Notes: a model not told the origin generated them from the sequence alone. A DNA stretch of 11,782 bases from JBCAWW01 sp039024315 (GCA_039024315.1 JBCCQN010000238.1:1-11782); one strand, 5' to 3'. Numbered from the stretch's first letter, positions 1 to 7,933 are shown. Program-made: numbers and translations.

Positions 1-1
1 A

Positions 2-1153
2 ATAGGTGTTATCGGTGCTGGCTCAATGGGAAGTGGAATCGCTCAACTCGCGTCCTCTCATGGCCACGAAGTCTATCTATTCGATCAGTCTGAAGAAAGT
101 CTTGACAAGGCTCGGGCTAAGATTCGTAAGATCCTCAACCGTCTGGTAGAAAAAGGTAAAATAGAGCCTAGTCAGGCGGACGGCACTTTCAATCGAATTC
201 ACCCAGCTTTCGACTATGCAGACCTCTCTGACAGCAAGCTGGTTATTGAGGCAGTAGTGGAACGTCTAGACGTCAAGCAAAAGATATTTCGCAAACTCGA
301 GGAGTTTATCCCTCAGGATTGCATCCTCGCTACGAATACCTCTTCTCTTTCGGTAGCTGCGATTGCTGCCGCTTGTGAATCTCCAGAGCGAGTGATGGGC
401 ATTCACTTTTTCAATCCTGCGCCGCTAATGCGCTTGGTGGAAATCGTTCCTGCGCTGCAGACCCATCCAAATGCCATCCAAGAAGCAGAGGAGATTATTC
501 AATCCTGGGGCAAAACCACCGTGATTGTCAAAGATACGCCTGGCTTTATCGTCAATCGGGTAGCAAGACCATTCTACGGGGAAGCCCTTCGAATTTATGA
601 AGAAGGATTGGCTGATGTTGCTACCATAGATTGGGCGATGACCGAGATTGGAGGCTTCCGCATGGGACCCTTTACCCTCATGGACTATATCGGCAATGAT
701 GTCAACTATACCGTTACCGAAACGGTCTTTACCGCCTTCTACTTTGATCCCCGTTATAAGCCAGCTTTCACCCAGAAGCGTTTGTCTGAGGCAGGTTATC
801 TCGGGCGCAAAGCGGGTCGTGGCTATTATGATTATAGCGAAGATGCTGAACGCCCTGTACCCAATATGGATACAGAGCTAGGTCAGAAAATTGTGGACCG
901 TATCGTCGCCATGTTGATCAATGAGGCTGCTGATGCCTTGTTCTGGCAAATTGCCAGTGCCGAAGACATCGATCTTGCCATGACTAAAGGAGTCAATTAT
1001 CCTAAAGGCTTATTGGCTTGGGCCAACGAAATAGGTATCGCGGAATGTGTCCTCCGCATGGATACCCTATATCATGAATATCGGGAAGACCGCTACCGCT
1101 GTAGTCCCTTACTTCGCCGCATGGCCCGCAACAACGAAACTTTCTTCAATTAA
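2..1153 (+). CDS. paaH: 3-hydroxyacyl-CoA dehydrogenase, PaaH type (5'-partial)
   Basis: NAD-dependent oxidation of a 3-hydroxyacyl-CoA, most likely 3-hydroxyadipyl-CoA to 3-oxoadipyl-CoA in phenylacetate breakdown; cytosolic. The frame is open from base 2 and begins inside the Rossmann motif (IGVIGAGSMGSGIAQL), so only a few N-terminal residues are missing and the ATG at base 26 cannot be the start, because it would split the GxGxxG loop. The NTSSLS motif (bases 326-343), the HFFNP motif with the catalytic His (about 404-418), the following LVEIVP Glu and the PGFIVNRV Asn are all present. A second C-terminal dehydrogenase domain follows, ending in CSPLLRRMARNN. At about 385 residues the protein is shorter than E. 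coli PaaH (475). The stop is 5 bp before the thiolase ATG, indicating one transcript. Family assignment is firm; the exact substrate rests on the paaJ and paaZ neighbours. Confidence 0.93.
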   Translation: MGVIGAGSMGSGIAQLASSHGHEVYLFDQSEESLDKARAKIRKILNRLVEKGKIEPSQADGTFNRIHPAFDYADLSDSKLVIEAVVERLDVKQKIFRKLEEFIPQDCILATNTSSLSVAAIAAACESPERVMGIHFFNPAPLMRLVEIVPALQTHPNAIQEAEEIIQSWGKTTVIVKDTPGFIVNRVARPFYGEALRIYEEGLADVATIDWAMTEIGGFRMGPFTLMDYIGNDVNYTVTETVFTAFYFDPRYKPAFTQKRLSEAGYLGRKAGRGYYDYSEDAERPVPNMDTELGQKIVDRIVAMLINEAADALFWQIASAEDIDLAMTKGVNYPKGLLAWANEIGIAECVLRMDTLYHEYREDRYRCSPLLRRMARNNETFFN

Positions 1154-1158
1154 CATAG

Positions 1159-2370
1159 ATGCAAAAGCAAACTTATATCATAGATGGTATCCGCACTGCC
1201 ATTGGCAATTTCGGCGGTACCCTGTCCAAAGTACGTACTGATGACCTTGGCGCTCATGTGATTCGCGAGCTAGTAGCCCGTAATCCAGAAGTGCCACTCG
1301 AGGCTTATGAAGACGTTATTTTTGGTTGTGCCAATCAGGCGGGTGAAGATAACCGTAACGTCGCTCGTATGTGTTCCCTCTTGGCTGGTTTGCCATGGTC
1401 CGTACCCGGGGAAACCGTCAATCGTCTTTGTTCCTCGGGCATGTCAGCGGCCATCCACGCCCACCGTGCCATCCAAACCGGAGATGGAGATGTATTTATC
1501 TCAGGAGGGGTCGAAAACATGACTCGCGGACCTTGGGTGATTTCAAAAGTCTCTAAGCCTTTTGGTCGCGATGCGCAAATGCACGATAGTAGCTTTGGTT
1601 GGCGCTTTATCAATCCCAAAATGGAAGCCCTCTATGGTACCGACGGGATGGGACAAACTGCAGAGAATCTAGTCGAAAAGTATGGCCTAAGCCGCGAAGC
1701 CCAAGACGCTTATGCTTACCATTCTCAGCGTAAGGCTGCGGCCGCTCGTGAAAGTGGTCGTCTAGCCAAGGAAATCACTCCTATCAGCATTCCGCGTCGT
1801 AAACAAGAAGATTTGATCTTTGATCAAGACGAATTTTTGCGTCCTACCACTACCACTGAGGTTTTGGCCAAGCTCCGTCCTGCTTTCAAAAAAGAGGGAG
1901 GTTCTGTTACCGCAGGTAATGCTTCTGGCCTCAACGACGGTGCAGGTGCTTTGTTGATAGCTTCCGACTCAGCCGTCGAACGCTACGGTCTAAAGCCTAT
2001 GGCTCGGATCGTTAGTTCCGCAGTTGTAGGAGTTGAGCCTCGTATCATGGGGATTGGCCCAGTGCAAGCCTCTAATAAAGCGCTTGAAAAAGCAGGCTTG
2101 ACGATGGAGCAGATGGATATCATCGAGATCAATGAAGCCTTTGCCGCTCAGGTACTCGCTTGCTTGCAAGCCTGGGGATTGGATGCGGAAGATCCACGCA
2201 TCAATCCTAATGGCGGTGCCATTGCCATCGGTCATCCCTTAGGTATGACAGGTTCTCGCATCTTGCAAACAGCAGCTATCGAGCTTCACGAGCAGCAAAA
2301 GCAATACGCCCTCGTTACCCTATGTGTAGGGGTTGGCCAAGGCTATGCCACTATCCTAGAAAGAGTATAG
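1159..2370 (+). CDS. paaJ: Acyl-CoA thiolase, 3-oxoadipyl-CoA / 3-oxo-5,6-dehydrosuberyl-CoA type
   Basis: A 403-residue thiolase, the usual length for PaaJ/PcaF. It would cleave 3-oxoadipyl-CoA to succinyl-CoA plus acetyl-CoA and also 3-oxo-5,6-dehydrosuberyl-CoA earlier in the phenylacetate pathway. Seen in the sequence: the nucleophile Cys91 in VNRLCSSGMSAA, the NEAFA motif at about 325-329, His359 in the GGAIAIGHPLG motif, and the second catalytic Cys389 in LCVGVGQG. The N-terminus starts directly with the first beta strand (YIIDGIRTAIG), which supports this ATG. There is no recognisable Shine-Dalgarno sequence in the 5 bp separating it from the dehydrogenase, so translation probably depends on coupling or on Bacteroidota-style initiation. 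A 42-bp gap separates it from paaZ. The role is inferred from the neighbours; another degradative beta-ketothiolase specificity cannot be excluded from sequence alone. Confidence 0.92.
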   Translation: MQKQTYIIDGIRTAIGNFGGTLSKVRTDDLGAHVIRELVARNPEVPLEAYEDVIFGCANQAGEDNRNVARMCSLLAGLPWSVPGETVNRLCSSGMSAAIHAHRAIQTGDGDVFISGGVENMTRGPWVISKVSKPFGRDAQMHDSSFGWRFINPKMEALYGTDGMGQTAENLVEKYGLSREAQDAYAYHSQRKAAAARESGRLAKEITPISIPRRKQEDLIFDQDEFLRPTTTTEVLAKLRPAFKKEGGSVTAGNASGLNDGAGALLIASDSAVERYGLKPMARIVSSAVVGVEPRIMGIGPVQASNKALEKAGLTMEQMDIIEINEAFAAQVLACLQAWGLDAEDPRINPNGGAIAIGHPLGMTGSRILQTAAIELHEQQKQYALVTLCVGVGQGYATILERV

Positions 2371-2376
2371 CAGACA

Positions 2377-2384
2377 TAAATTTG
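2377..2384 (+). promoter_or_regulatory. Candidate Bacteroidota -7 box before paaZ
   Basis: The sequence TAAATTTG matches the Bacteroidota primary-sigma -7 consensus TAnnTTTG exactly and lies 28 bp before the paaZ ATG, in the only sizeable gap within the operon. No TTTG-like -33 element is seen at the expected distance upstream (that sequence is the end of the thiolase gene), so this may be a chance match. If real, it would give paaZ and the crotonase gene extra expression independent of paaH and paaJ. Confidence 0.25.
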
Positions 2385-2412
2385 ATCCCCAATCCTCGAA
2401 CTCCCCGATTAA

Positions 2413-4467
2413 ATGGCAACTAAACTTCAAAATTATGCCCTCGGCCAATGGCAAGATCACGCTGGCGAAGGCATTCCCCAATATCACGCGATCACAGGCG
2501 AAGTTATCTACACTGCCGGTAGCGAAGGCCTTGACTTTGCTGAAATGATGGCCTATGCGCGCTCAGTAGGAAATCCTGCGCTGCGAAAAATGACTTTCCA
2601 AGAGCGCGGGCAGATGATCAAAAAGCTCGCTTTGTTTCTGCATGAGCGTCGCAAGACCTATTATCCCATCTCCTATCAAACCGGTGCTACCAAAAGCGAT
2701 AGCTGGGTGGATATTGATGGGGGAATTGGCAATCTTTTTGCCTACGCCAGTCTACGTAAGCGCTTTCCCAATGAGCCTTATTATGTAGACGGAGAGTTTG
2801 CGAATCTCTCTCGAGAGGGAACCTTTATTGGGCATCACATCATGGTACCTAAGCGAGGTGTTGCCATTCATATCAATGCCTTTAACTTCCCCATTTGGGG
2901 CATGCTAGAAAAGTGTGCGGTAAATTGGCTTGCAGGCGTTCCTGCTATCGTCAAACCGGCCGAGCAGACATCTTTCCTTACCGAAGCCATGGTTAAAGAC
3001 ATCATTGGTTCTGGTATTTTACCTGAAGGTTCTTTGCAACTGATTACCGGTTCAGGGGTAGGCATTTTAGAATCTGTTATTGATCAAGATATCGTAACCT
3101 TTACGGGCTCGGCTGATACAGGGCGATTACTCAAAGCCCATCCCCGCATCATCCAAGAAGCGGTTCCTTTTACTATGGAGGCAGATTCTCTGAACGCTGC
3201 TATCTTGGGGGAGGATGCCGTTCCCGGATCGGAAGAATTTAATCTCTTCATTAAAGAGGTGCGACGAGAGATGACCTCTAAGTGTGGTCAAAAGTGTACC
3301 GCCATTCGTCGCATCATCGTACCGGAGAACTTGGTCGAAGACGTGCAAATCGCCCTCGCCAAGCAGCTTGATAAGACTACTATTGGCAGCCCAACCGAGG
3401 AAAGCGTTCGCATGGGTGCGCTCATCAACAAAGAACAAGTCCAAGAGGTACGCCGTCGTGTGCAAGAGCTAGCCGAAGAGTGTGAAATCGTCTATGGCGA
3501 TTTGGATGCCGAGATGGAAGCGGTTGGCGCGGAATGGAACAAAGGTGCCTTCATGGCGCCAGTGTTGCTCCGCAATGATGATCCATTTAATAAGCAACGC
3601 TCTCACGAAATCGAGGCCTTTGGCCCCGTTAGTACCATTTTGCCTTATAAATCTTTGGACGATGCCATCAAATTAGCGCAGATGGGTAAAGGCTCCTTGG
3701 TAAGTTCCATCACCACTTTTGATGATCAAATTGCCCGAGACTATGTGTTAGGCGCAGCCTCTCACCACGGACGAATCTTGGTGCTCAATCGTGAGTCGGC
3801 CAAAGAAAGTACGGGCCATGGCTCACCGATGCCCTTATTGGTGCATGGAGGTCCCGGTCGCGCCGGTGGAGGTGAAGAAATGGGCGGTATGCGAGGCGTG
3901 ATGCACTATTTGCAACGTTGTGCCATCCAAGGAACGCCAAGCTCTATTACGGCTATTACCAATCAGTATCAATACGGTGGTAAGCAAAATGAAACCGATA
4001 TCCATCCTTTCCGCAAGCATTTTGAAGATGTACAGGTTGGAGAGACTTTGATTACGGCCAAACATACTGTAACTCAAACTGATATCGTCAATTTTGCCAA
4101 CGTGAGTGGTGATCACTTTTACGCGCATATGGACGAGACCTCTCTGGAAGGTACTATATTTGAAGGTCGGGTTGCGCATGGATATTTTATTTTGGCTAAG
4201 GCGGCAGGGCTCTTTGTCGACGCGAAAAAAGGCCCAGTTCTACTCAATTATGGTATAGACGAATGTCGTTTTACCAAGCCTGTGTACCCTGGTACCACCA
4301 TTGGGGTGAGGTTTACCTGTAAAGAAAAAATCGACCAAGAAAAGCGTGATCCAGAGGACATTGCCAAGGGGATCGTCAAATGGTTGGTAGATGTCTATGA
4401 CGACGATGATGAAACCGTTGCCATCGCCACCATCCTTACTATGGTCAAAAAACACGATCAATCATGA
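2413..4467 (+). CDS. paaZ: Bifunctional oxepin-CoA hydrolase / 3-oxo-5,6-dehydrosuberyl-CoA semialdehyde dehydrogenase
   Basis: PaaZ opens the oxepin-CoA ring and oxidises the resulting aldehyde to 3-oxo-5,6-dehydrosuberyl-CoA. At 684 residues it is full length (E. coli PaaZ is 681). The N-terminal aldehyde dehydrogenase domain (about 1-520) has the NAFNFPIWG and KPAEQTSF motifs, the general-base Glu256 (FTMEADSLN) and the catalytic Cys295 (GQKCTAIRR), the same numbers as recalled for the E. coli enzyme. The C-terminal MaoC-like hydratase domain (about 530-684) has SGDHFYAHMD with Asp567 and His572, followed by GRVAHGYF. Both active sites therefore look intact. Keeping both domains on one chain fits aldehyde transfer between them, since the free aldehyde can cyclise to a dead-end product (known for the family). 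The stop codon overlaps the next ATG (ATGA), so the crotonase is probably translationally coupled. This is the strongest marker that the operon is for phenylacetate. Confidence 0.97.
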   Translation: MATKLQNYALGQWQDHAGEGIPQYHAITGEVIYTAGSEGLDFAEMMAYARSVGNPALRKMTFQERGQMIKKLALFLHERRKTYYPISYQTGATKSDSWVDIDGGIGNLFAYASLRKRFPNEPYYVDGEFANLSREGTFIGHHIMVPKRGVAIHINAFNFPIWGMLEKCAVNWLAGVPAIVKPAEQTSFLTEAMVKDIIGSGILPEGSLQLITGSGVGILESVIDQDIVTFTGSADTGRLLKAHPRIIQEAVPFTMEADSLNAAILGEDAVPGSEEFNLFIKEVRREMTSKCGQKCTAIRRIIVPENLVEDVQIALAKQLDKTTIGSPTEESVRMGALINKEQVQEVRRRVQELAEECEIVYGDLDAEMEAVGAEWNKGAFMAPVLLRNDDPFNKQRSHEIEAFGPVSTILPYKSLDDAIKLAQMGKGSLVSSITTFDDQIARDYVLGAASHHGRILVLNRESAKESTGHGSPMPLLVHGGPGRAGGGEEMGGMRGVMHYLQRCAIQGTPSSITAITNQYQYGGKQNETDIHPFRKHFEDVQVGETLITAKHTVTQTDIVNFANVSGDHFYAHMDETSLEGTIFEGRVAHGYFILAKAAGLFVDAKKGPVLLNYGIDECRFTKPVYPGTTIGVRFTCKEKIDQEKRDPEDIAKGIVKWLVDVYDDDDETVAIATILTMVKKHDQS

Positions 4468-5243
4468 GTGAAGATAGAAGAACCCAAGGGCATGTAAGCC
4501 TAGACATAAAGGATGGGGTAGGAACCATCAGCTTTTTTCATCCTTCCCACAATTCACTGCCGGGCAAACTTTTAGCGGCTTTAGCAGAGGAAATCACGCG
4601 TTGCGGAACGGATGAGACTATCAAGGTCATCGTTTTGAAAAGCGAAGGAAATCGAACCTTTTGTGCTGGGGCGAGCTTTGATGAGTTGGTGGCGATTGAA
4701 GATGAGGCTGCTGGCAAAAGCTTTTTTTCTGGCTTCGCCAATGTGATCAACGCCTGCCGTAAGTGTCCTAAGTTTATTATTGGTCGAGTGCAAGGCAAAG
4801 TTGTCGGGGGTGGGGTAGGAGTTGCCTCAGCCGTAGACTATGCCTTTGCTACTAAATTTGCTGCCGTTAAGTTGAGTGAGCTAGCGATAGGGATTGGTCC
4901 TTTTGTTGTCGGACCTGCGGTCGAACGCAAAATCGGTACCTCGGCCATGTCTCAATTGGCGATAGACGCTACGAGTTGGCGTTCGGCCGAATGGGCCAAA
5001 GAAAAAGGGCTATACGCCAATGTCTACGAAAGCGTAGAGGAAATGGACCAAGCCATTGAAGTGCTAAGCCAAAAGCTTGCCTATTCTAATCCAGAAGCCA
5101 TGAGGGCGTTAAAAGCAAACTTCTGGTTAGGGACGGAGCATTGGGATGAGCTTTTGATGGAACGAGCGGCAATGAGCGGTAAGCTGGTTTTATCCGAGTT
5201 TAGCCGCAGTGCGATCGCAAAATTTAAGGCTGGAGCACGCTAA
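4464..5243 (+). CDS. Enoyl-CoA hydratase/isomerase (crotonase) family protein of the paa operon
   Basis: A 259-residue crotonase-fold protein, full length for the family. The first oxyanion-hole segment is TFCAGASFDEL (about 65-75) and the second is GKVVGGGVGVASAVDYA (about 111-127). Where classical hydratases have GGGCELA with a catalytic Glu (Glu144 in rat), this protein has Gly119. The second catalytic Glu (Glu164 in rat) is retained as Glu139 in KLSELAIGIGP. With one acid kept and the other missing, it may be an isomerase or a specialised hydratase rather than a standard enoyl-CoA hydratase. It starts inside the paaZ stop codon and is the last gene of the operon here. It would act on an enoyl-CoA intermediate of phenylacetate degradation (PaaF- or PaaG-like step), but I cannot say which, so no symbol is given. 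It is followed by a convergent gene. Confidence 0.85.
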   Translation: MSEDRRTQGHVSLDIKDGVGTISFFHPSHNSLPGKLLAALAEEITRCGTDETIKVIVLKSEGNRTFCAGASFDELVAIEDEAAGKSFFSGFANVINACRKCPKFIIGRVQGKVVGGGVGVASAVDYAFATKFAAVKLSELAIGIGPFVVGPAVERKIGTSAMSQLAIDATSWRSAEWAKEKGLYANVYESVEEMDQAIEVLSQKLAYSNPEAMRALKANFWLGTEHWDELLMERAAMSGKLVLSEFSRSAIAKFKAGAR

Positions 5244-5336
5244 ATGGCCTAAACAAATCGATCAAGACTGTAGCCGTAAAAGCGCTGGTCGGCAATACCA
5301 ACCATGAATACTGTACGGTATCATGCTCTCGCTGAT

Positions 5337-5364
5337 GGGGCTGAGCGTTCCGCGCAGCGGCCCC
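5337..5364. other. GC-rich hairpin in the convergent intergenic gap
   Basis: An inverted repeat with outer arms GGGGC / GCCCC (5337-5341 with 5360-5364), a further UG/GC step and an inner GCG/CGC stem around a short loop. It lies 94 bp after the crotonase stop and is clearly more GC-rich than its surroundings. It has no run of T on either side, so it is not a standard rho-independent terminator for the paa operon. It could be a 3'-end structure protecting the mRNA, a weak terminator, or a copy of a dispersed intergenic repeat. Confidence 0.4.
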
Positions 5365-5380
5365 CTAAAGCAGAGTGCCC

Positions 5381-5419
5381 AAAACAAAAAAGCGCCATCT
5401 CTCTATGAAATGACGCTTG
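5381..5419 (-). terminator. Rho-independent terminator of the DUF1800-DUF1501 unit
   Basis: Read on the minus strand, this is a 9-bp stem (arms 5410-5418 and 5390-5398, one G-U pair) with an 11-base loop, followed directly by a T-rich tract (5381-5391 complement). It begins 17 bases after the DUF1501 stop codon. On the plus strand no T tract follows, so it probably does not stop the paa transcript. Confidence 0.85.
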
Positions 5420-5435
5420 AGAAGAAAGTGTGTAA

Positions 5436-7922
5436 TTACTTCTTGATCATCTTGAAAGTTGCGACGTGATCTTCGGCTACAACCCTCACCAAATACATAC
5501 CTTTGGCAAAATGGCTCGCAGAAACTTTGACAGTTTGTTGCCCCGGTAGATCATATTGGTGATATACTCTCCGGCCTTGGATATCCGTCACTTCGACCAT
5601 GATCCGGTCTGCATTAGTATGGATCGGCTCTATGGTAAAATTGTTGACAAAGGGATTGGGGTAGCAATTGATGCGGAAGGCATTTTCAGGATTAGCATCG
5701 TCAGCTGTACCATCCTCACGCGCACCTGAATCCTCGATCCGAGTACCTGAAATAAATCCTTCTGATTCGAAGACAAGATGAGCGACTTTTTCCTTCCTAG
5801 GATGTCTCACTTCGGCGTCAAGCGAAGTCTCTTCTTGGATATTGATAGTTACCTGACTCTTTTGTAAACCACTGTAACGGAGGGTTCCTGGATTGTTGCC
5901 ATTGTGAGTTTGGATCGCGGCAAAAAATAAGGGCTTCTGTGCATAGGTGGTACCGAAATCAATGACATAATTTTGCTCTGTTACAGTTTGCGGACTTAGG
6001 CCAGCGCTACCTGTGATCGTATTATTGGCGATTGTGATAGCGCCTCTTTCGATGGCGACCCAAGCGACTGATTCAGGGAGATGGCTTAGATCAGCTCCTT
6101 CCTCTTCCTGCACTCGAACTTGAAAACCACCGCCGCTGATACCTCTCAAGCGGGTGCAAACTGCGCTAGACTCATTTGCGCTCACGATCTGAGCAAACAC
6201 CGCAGGCGCATTGGGAAAACTATTTGCAAAAGTATGCGAGTGCCAAGCGTGATTGACACTATCGATCATTACGCCTGCTATTAGTTTTTTGCCATTTTCG
6301 AGTTCGTACTCACCCGCCTCTAAGACCATATAATCAATGTTTAGGGCTATATGATAGCCATCGAGATAGTCCCACTCGTCCACTTGCCACTCAAAACTAT
6401 GACTCCCGACATTACGGACTCTTACCGTAATGGGCTGATTGCCATGCCATGAAGGAGTGCCCATGATTACCACTGGGTTGGCATAAAAACGCTTTAAGTT
6501 GACAGTATGCCAAGTGTTGGAATTGTTTTGCAAGATACTGGTGAGTCTGCCTGTTTCGCCGATATTCTGGTCAATGACCGGACAAGTGATCGTACTATCA
6601 GCAACTTGGCTAGCGTCAATGAGGTCTAGCTTTTGGTTGGCAAAAGCTTCAAATTTGGTAGCAGTAAGGGCCGCATCATCAGCGCCTAACCAGTCCTGTA
6701 GCAAAGTAGTGAGTACTTGTCTATAATCATGCTGGCGGTTGAGGGGAGCACCATCGTCCAAAACACTAAGGTCTAGGTTGGTACCATAAACGCCTCCTTT
6801 CAGAGCACTACCCATGACAAACATGGAGTTAAGGGTGCCATGATCGGTACCTCCGTTGCCGTTTTCGAAAGCTTTGCGACCAAATTCGGACATAGTCAGC
6901 GTGAGTACTCTGTCCTCTATGCCTAAAGCTGCAAGATCGTCCTGAAAGGCCTTCATGGATTTAGACAATTCAGTGAGCAAGCTGGTATGACGATTGAGTT
7001 GATTACCGTGGGTATCAAAACCTGTTTTATAGACGAGGAAAATCTTAGTCTTTGAGCCTCCGCTGATCAGTCTGGCTACTGTTTTAAGCTGATTGGCTAA
7101 GCCGTAGTTGGGATAGCTGAGAGCGTTGCTACCGTTGTTGAATACACTTGTAATGCGAGAAGAATAGTTGGAAGCGCTTTGCTCAACGGCCATAGCGTAG
7201 GCCAGTTCTTGTCCGTATTGAGAGAGGGGAACGTTCGCCAGCGGCGCTCCCCCAATAGCAGAAACTAAGGTATAATAACCAGCAAGATCCTGACCACTGA
7301 GGTTGATGGAAGTCCCAAACTCCCCTTTGATGTGAAAGCCAAGAGAAGACTCAGAGTTGCCCAATTGAATACCGAGTGGGTCGGGCATGACGGGAGAACT
7401 ATAGCCTGCTAATCCAGGAAAACTGTGGTCCAGATAGCGCCCCATCCAACCTGTATCAAAGGAATAGTTGGCAAAAGTACCATCGCCTCCAGTCATAACA
7501 AGGTCGGTAGACTTAAAGTGGGAACGATTATGGTTTTCGTAACCTACCCCTTGGATAACGCTCAACAATCCATTGTCATACATGGATTTAAACTCGGACA
7601 TATTGGGATTTAGGCCTACTTGATCGGTAAGGCCTAGACTGGTATCAAGATTGATATAGGCACCAGTACCCGTTTCTGGAATGGCAATATTGGGTCTTAA
7701 GGAGGAGTAAGTGCTGTATTGGTCGATGGGGACCAGTGTATTGATCCCGTCATTGCCGCCAAAAAGTTGGACGATCACCAGGACACGTTCCCGCAGGGAA
7801 GTACAGTCTAGGGAGTTGGCCAATGAGGGCGTTGCAAAGGCCTTCATTGGTATAGAATTGAGCATGAATGGACTAGCGGCTCCGGCCAGGCCAATATTTC
7901 TGAGAAAATTTCTTCTTTTCAT
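5436..7922 (-). CDS. DUF1501 protein with lectin-like modules and T9SS sorting domain
   Basis: An 828-residue probable exported protein. It starts with a Tat-like leader (KRRNFLRNIGLAGAA) followed by a short hydrophobic, Ala-rich stretch. Residues about 45-440 are a DUF1501 domain, a family assigned to the alkaline phosphatase/sulfatase superfamily. The blocks FGGNDG (54-59), NRSHF (132-136), GFDTHG (301-306), MSEFGR (344-349) and GGTDHG (357-362) supply conserved Asp, His, Glu and Ser residues, so metal binding looks possible. Residues about 468-726 form three similar beta-rich modules resembling H-type lectin domains. Residues about 748-828 are a T9SS type A sorting domain (YPNPF, then FAKGMYLVRV near the end). 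It follows the DUF1800 gene by 11 bp and ends at a clear terminator. The reaction is unknown. Inferred role: a cell-surface or secreted enzyme held on glycan by its lectin-like part. Confidence 0.9.
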   Translation of the reverse strand: MKRRNFLRNIGLAGAASPFMLNSIPMKAFATPSLANSLDCTSLRERVLVIVQLFGGNDGINTLVPIDQYSTYSSLRPNIAIPETGTGAYINLDTSLGLTDQVGLNPNMSEFKSMYDNGLLSVIQGVGYENHNRSHFKSTDLVMTGGDGTFANYSFDTGWMGRYLDHSFPGLAGYSSPVMPDPLGIQLGNSESSLGFHIKGEFGTSINLSGQDLAGYYTLVSAIGGAPLANVPLSQYGQELAYAMAVEQSASNYSSRITSVFNNGSNALSYPNYGLANQLKTVARLISGGSKTKIFLVYKTGFDTHGNQLNRHTSLLTELSKSMKAFQDDLAALGIEDRVLTLTMSEFGRKAFENGNGGTDHGTLNSMFVMGSALKGGVYGTNLDLSVLDDGAPLNRQHDYRQVLTTLLQDWLGADDAALTATKFEAFANQKLDLIDASQVADSTITCPVIDQNIGETGRLTSILQNNSNTWHTVNLKRFYANPVVIMGTPSWHGNQPITVRVRNVGSHSFEWQVDEWDYLDGYHIALNIDYMVLEAGEYELENGKKLIAGVMIDSVNHAWHSHTFANSFPNAPAVFAQIVSANESSAVCTRLRGISGGGFQVRVQEEEGADLSHLPESVAWVAIERGAITIANNTITGSAGLSPQTVTEQNYVIDFGTTYAQKPLFFAAIQTHNGNNPGTLRYSGLQKSQVTINIQEETSLDAEVRHPRKEKVAHLVFESEGFISGTRIEDSGAREDGTADDANPENAFRINCYPNPFVNNFTIEPIHTNADRIMVEVTDIQGRRVYHQYDLPGQQTVKVSASHFAKGMYLVRVVAEDHVATFKMIKK
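5745..6521 (-). repeat. Three diverged H-type-lectin-like modules inside the DUF1501 protein
   Basis: Protein-level repeat of about 75-78 residues, at about 468-545, 558-632 and 650-726 of the DUF1501 protein. Each module has a short aromatic or hydrophobic strand, F/Y followed by P plus a hydrophobic run (NPVVIMG, APAVFAQ, KPLFFAA), a central V/L-R-x-x-x segment (VRVRNV, TRLRGI, LRYSGL), then an E- or D-rich strand (WQVDEWDY, VRVQEEEG, INIQEETS) and a closing hydrophobic strand (YMVLEAG, WVAIERG, HLVFESEG). The pattern resembles PF09458 (H-type lectin) from memory. The modules are too diverged to be a recent duplication. Confidence 0.55.
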
Positions 7923-7933
7923 TTTTGGCAGGA

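Noticed and set aside
26..28. ATG at base 26 as start of the dehydrogenase gene
   Set aside because: The frame is open upstream and encodes the first half of the GxGxxG NAD-binding loop, so the true start lies just before the window.
3127..3465. 112-codon minus-strand ORF opposite paaZ
   Set aside because: Antisense shadow of the aldehyde dehydrogenase domain, with no independent coding evidence.
5381..5419. Bidirectional terminator serving the paa operon as well
   Set aside because: On the plus strand the stem is followed by TGAGAAGAAAG, with no T run, and one base pair becomes a C-A mismatch.
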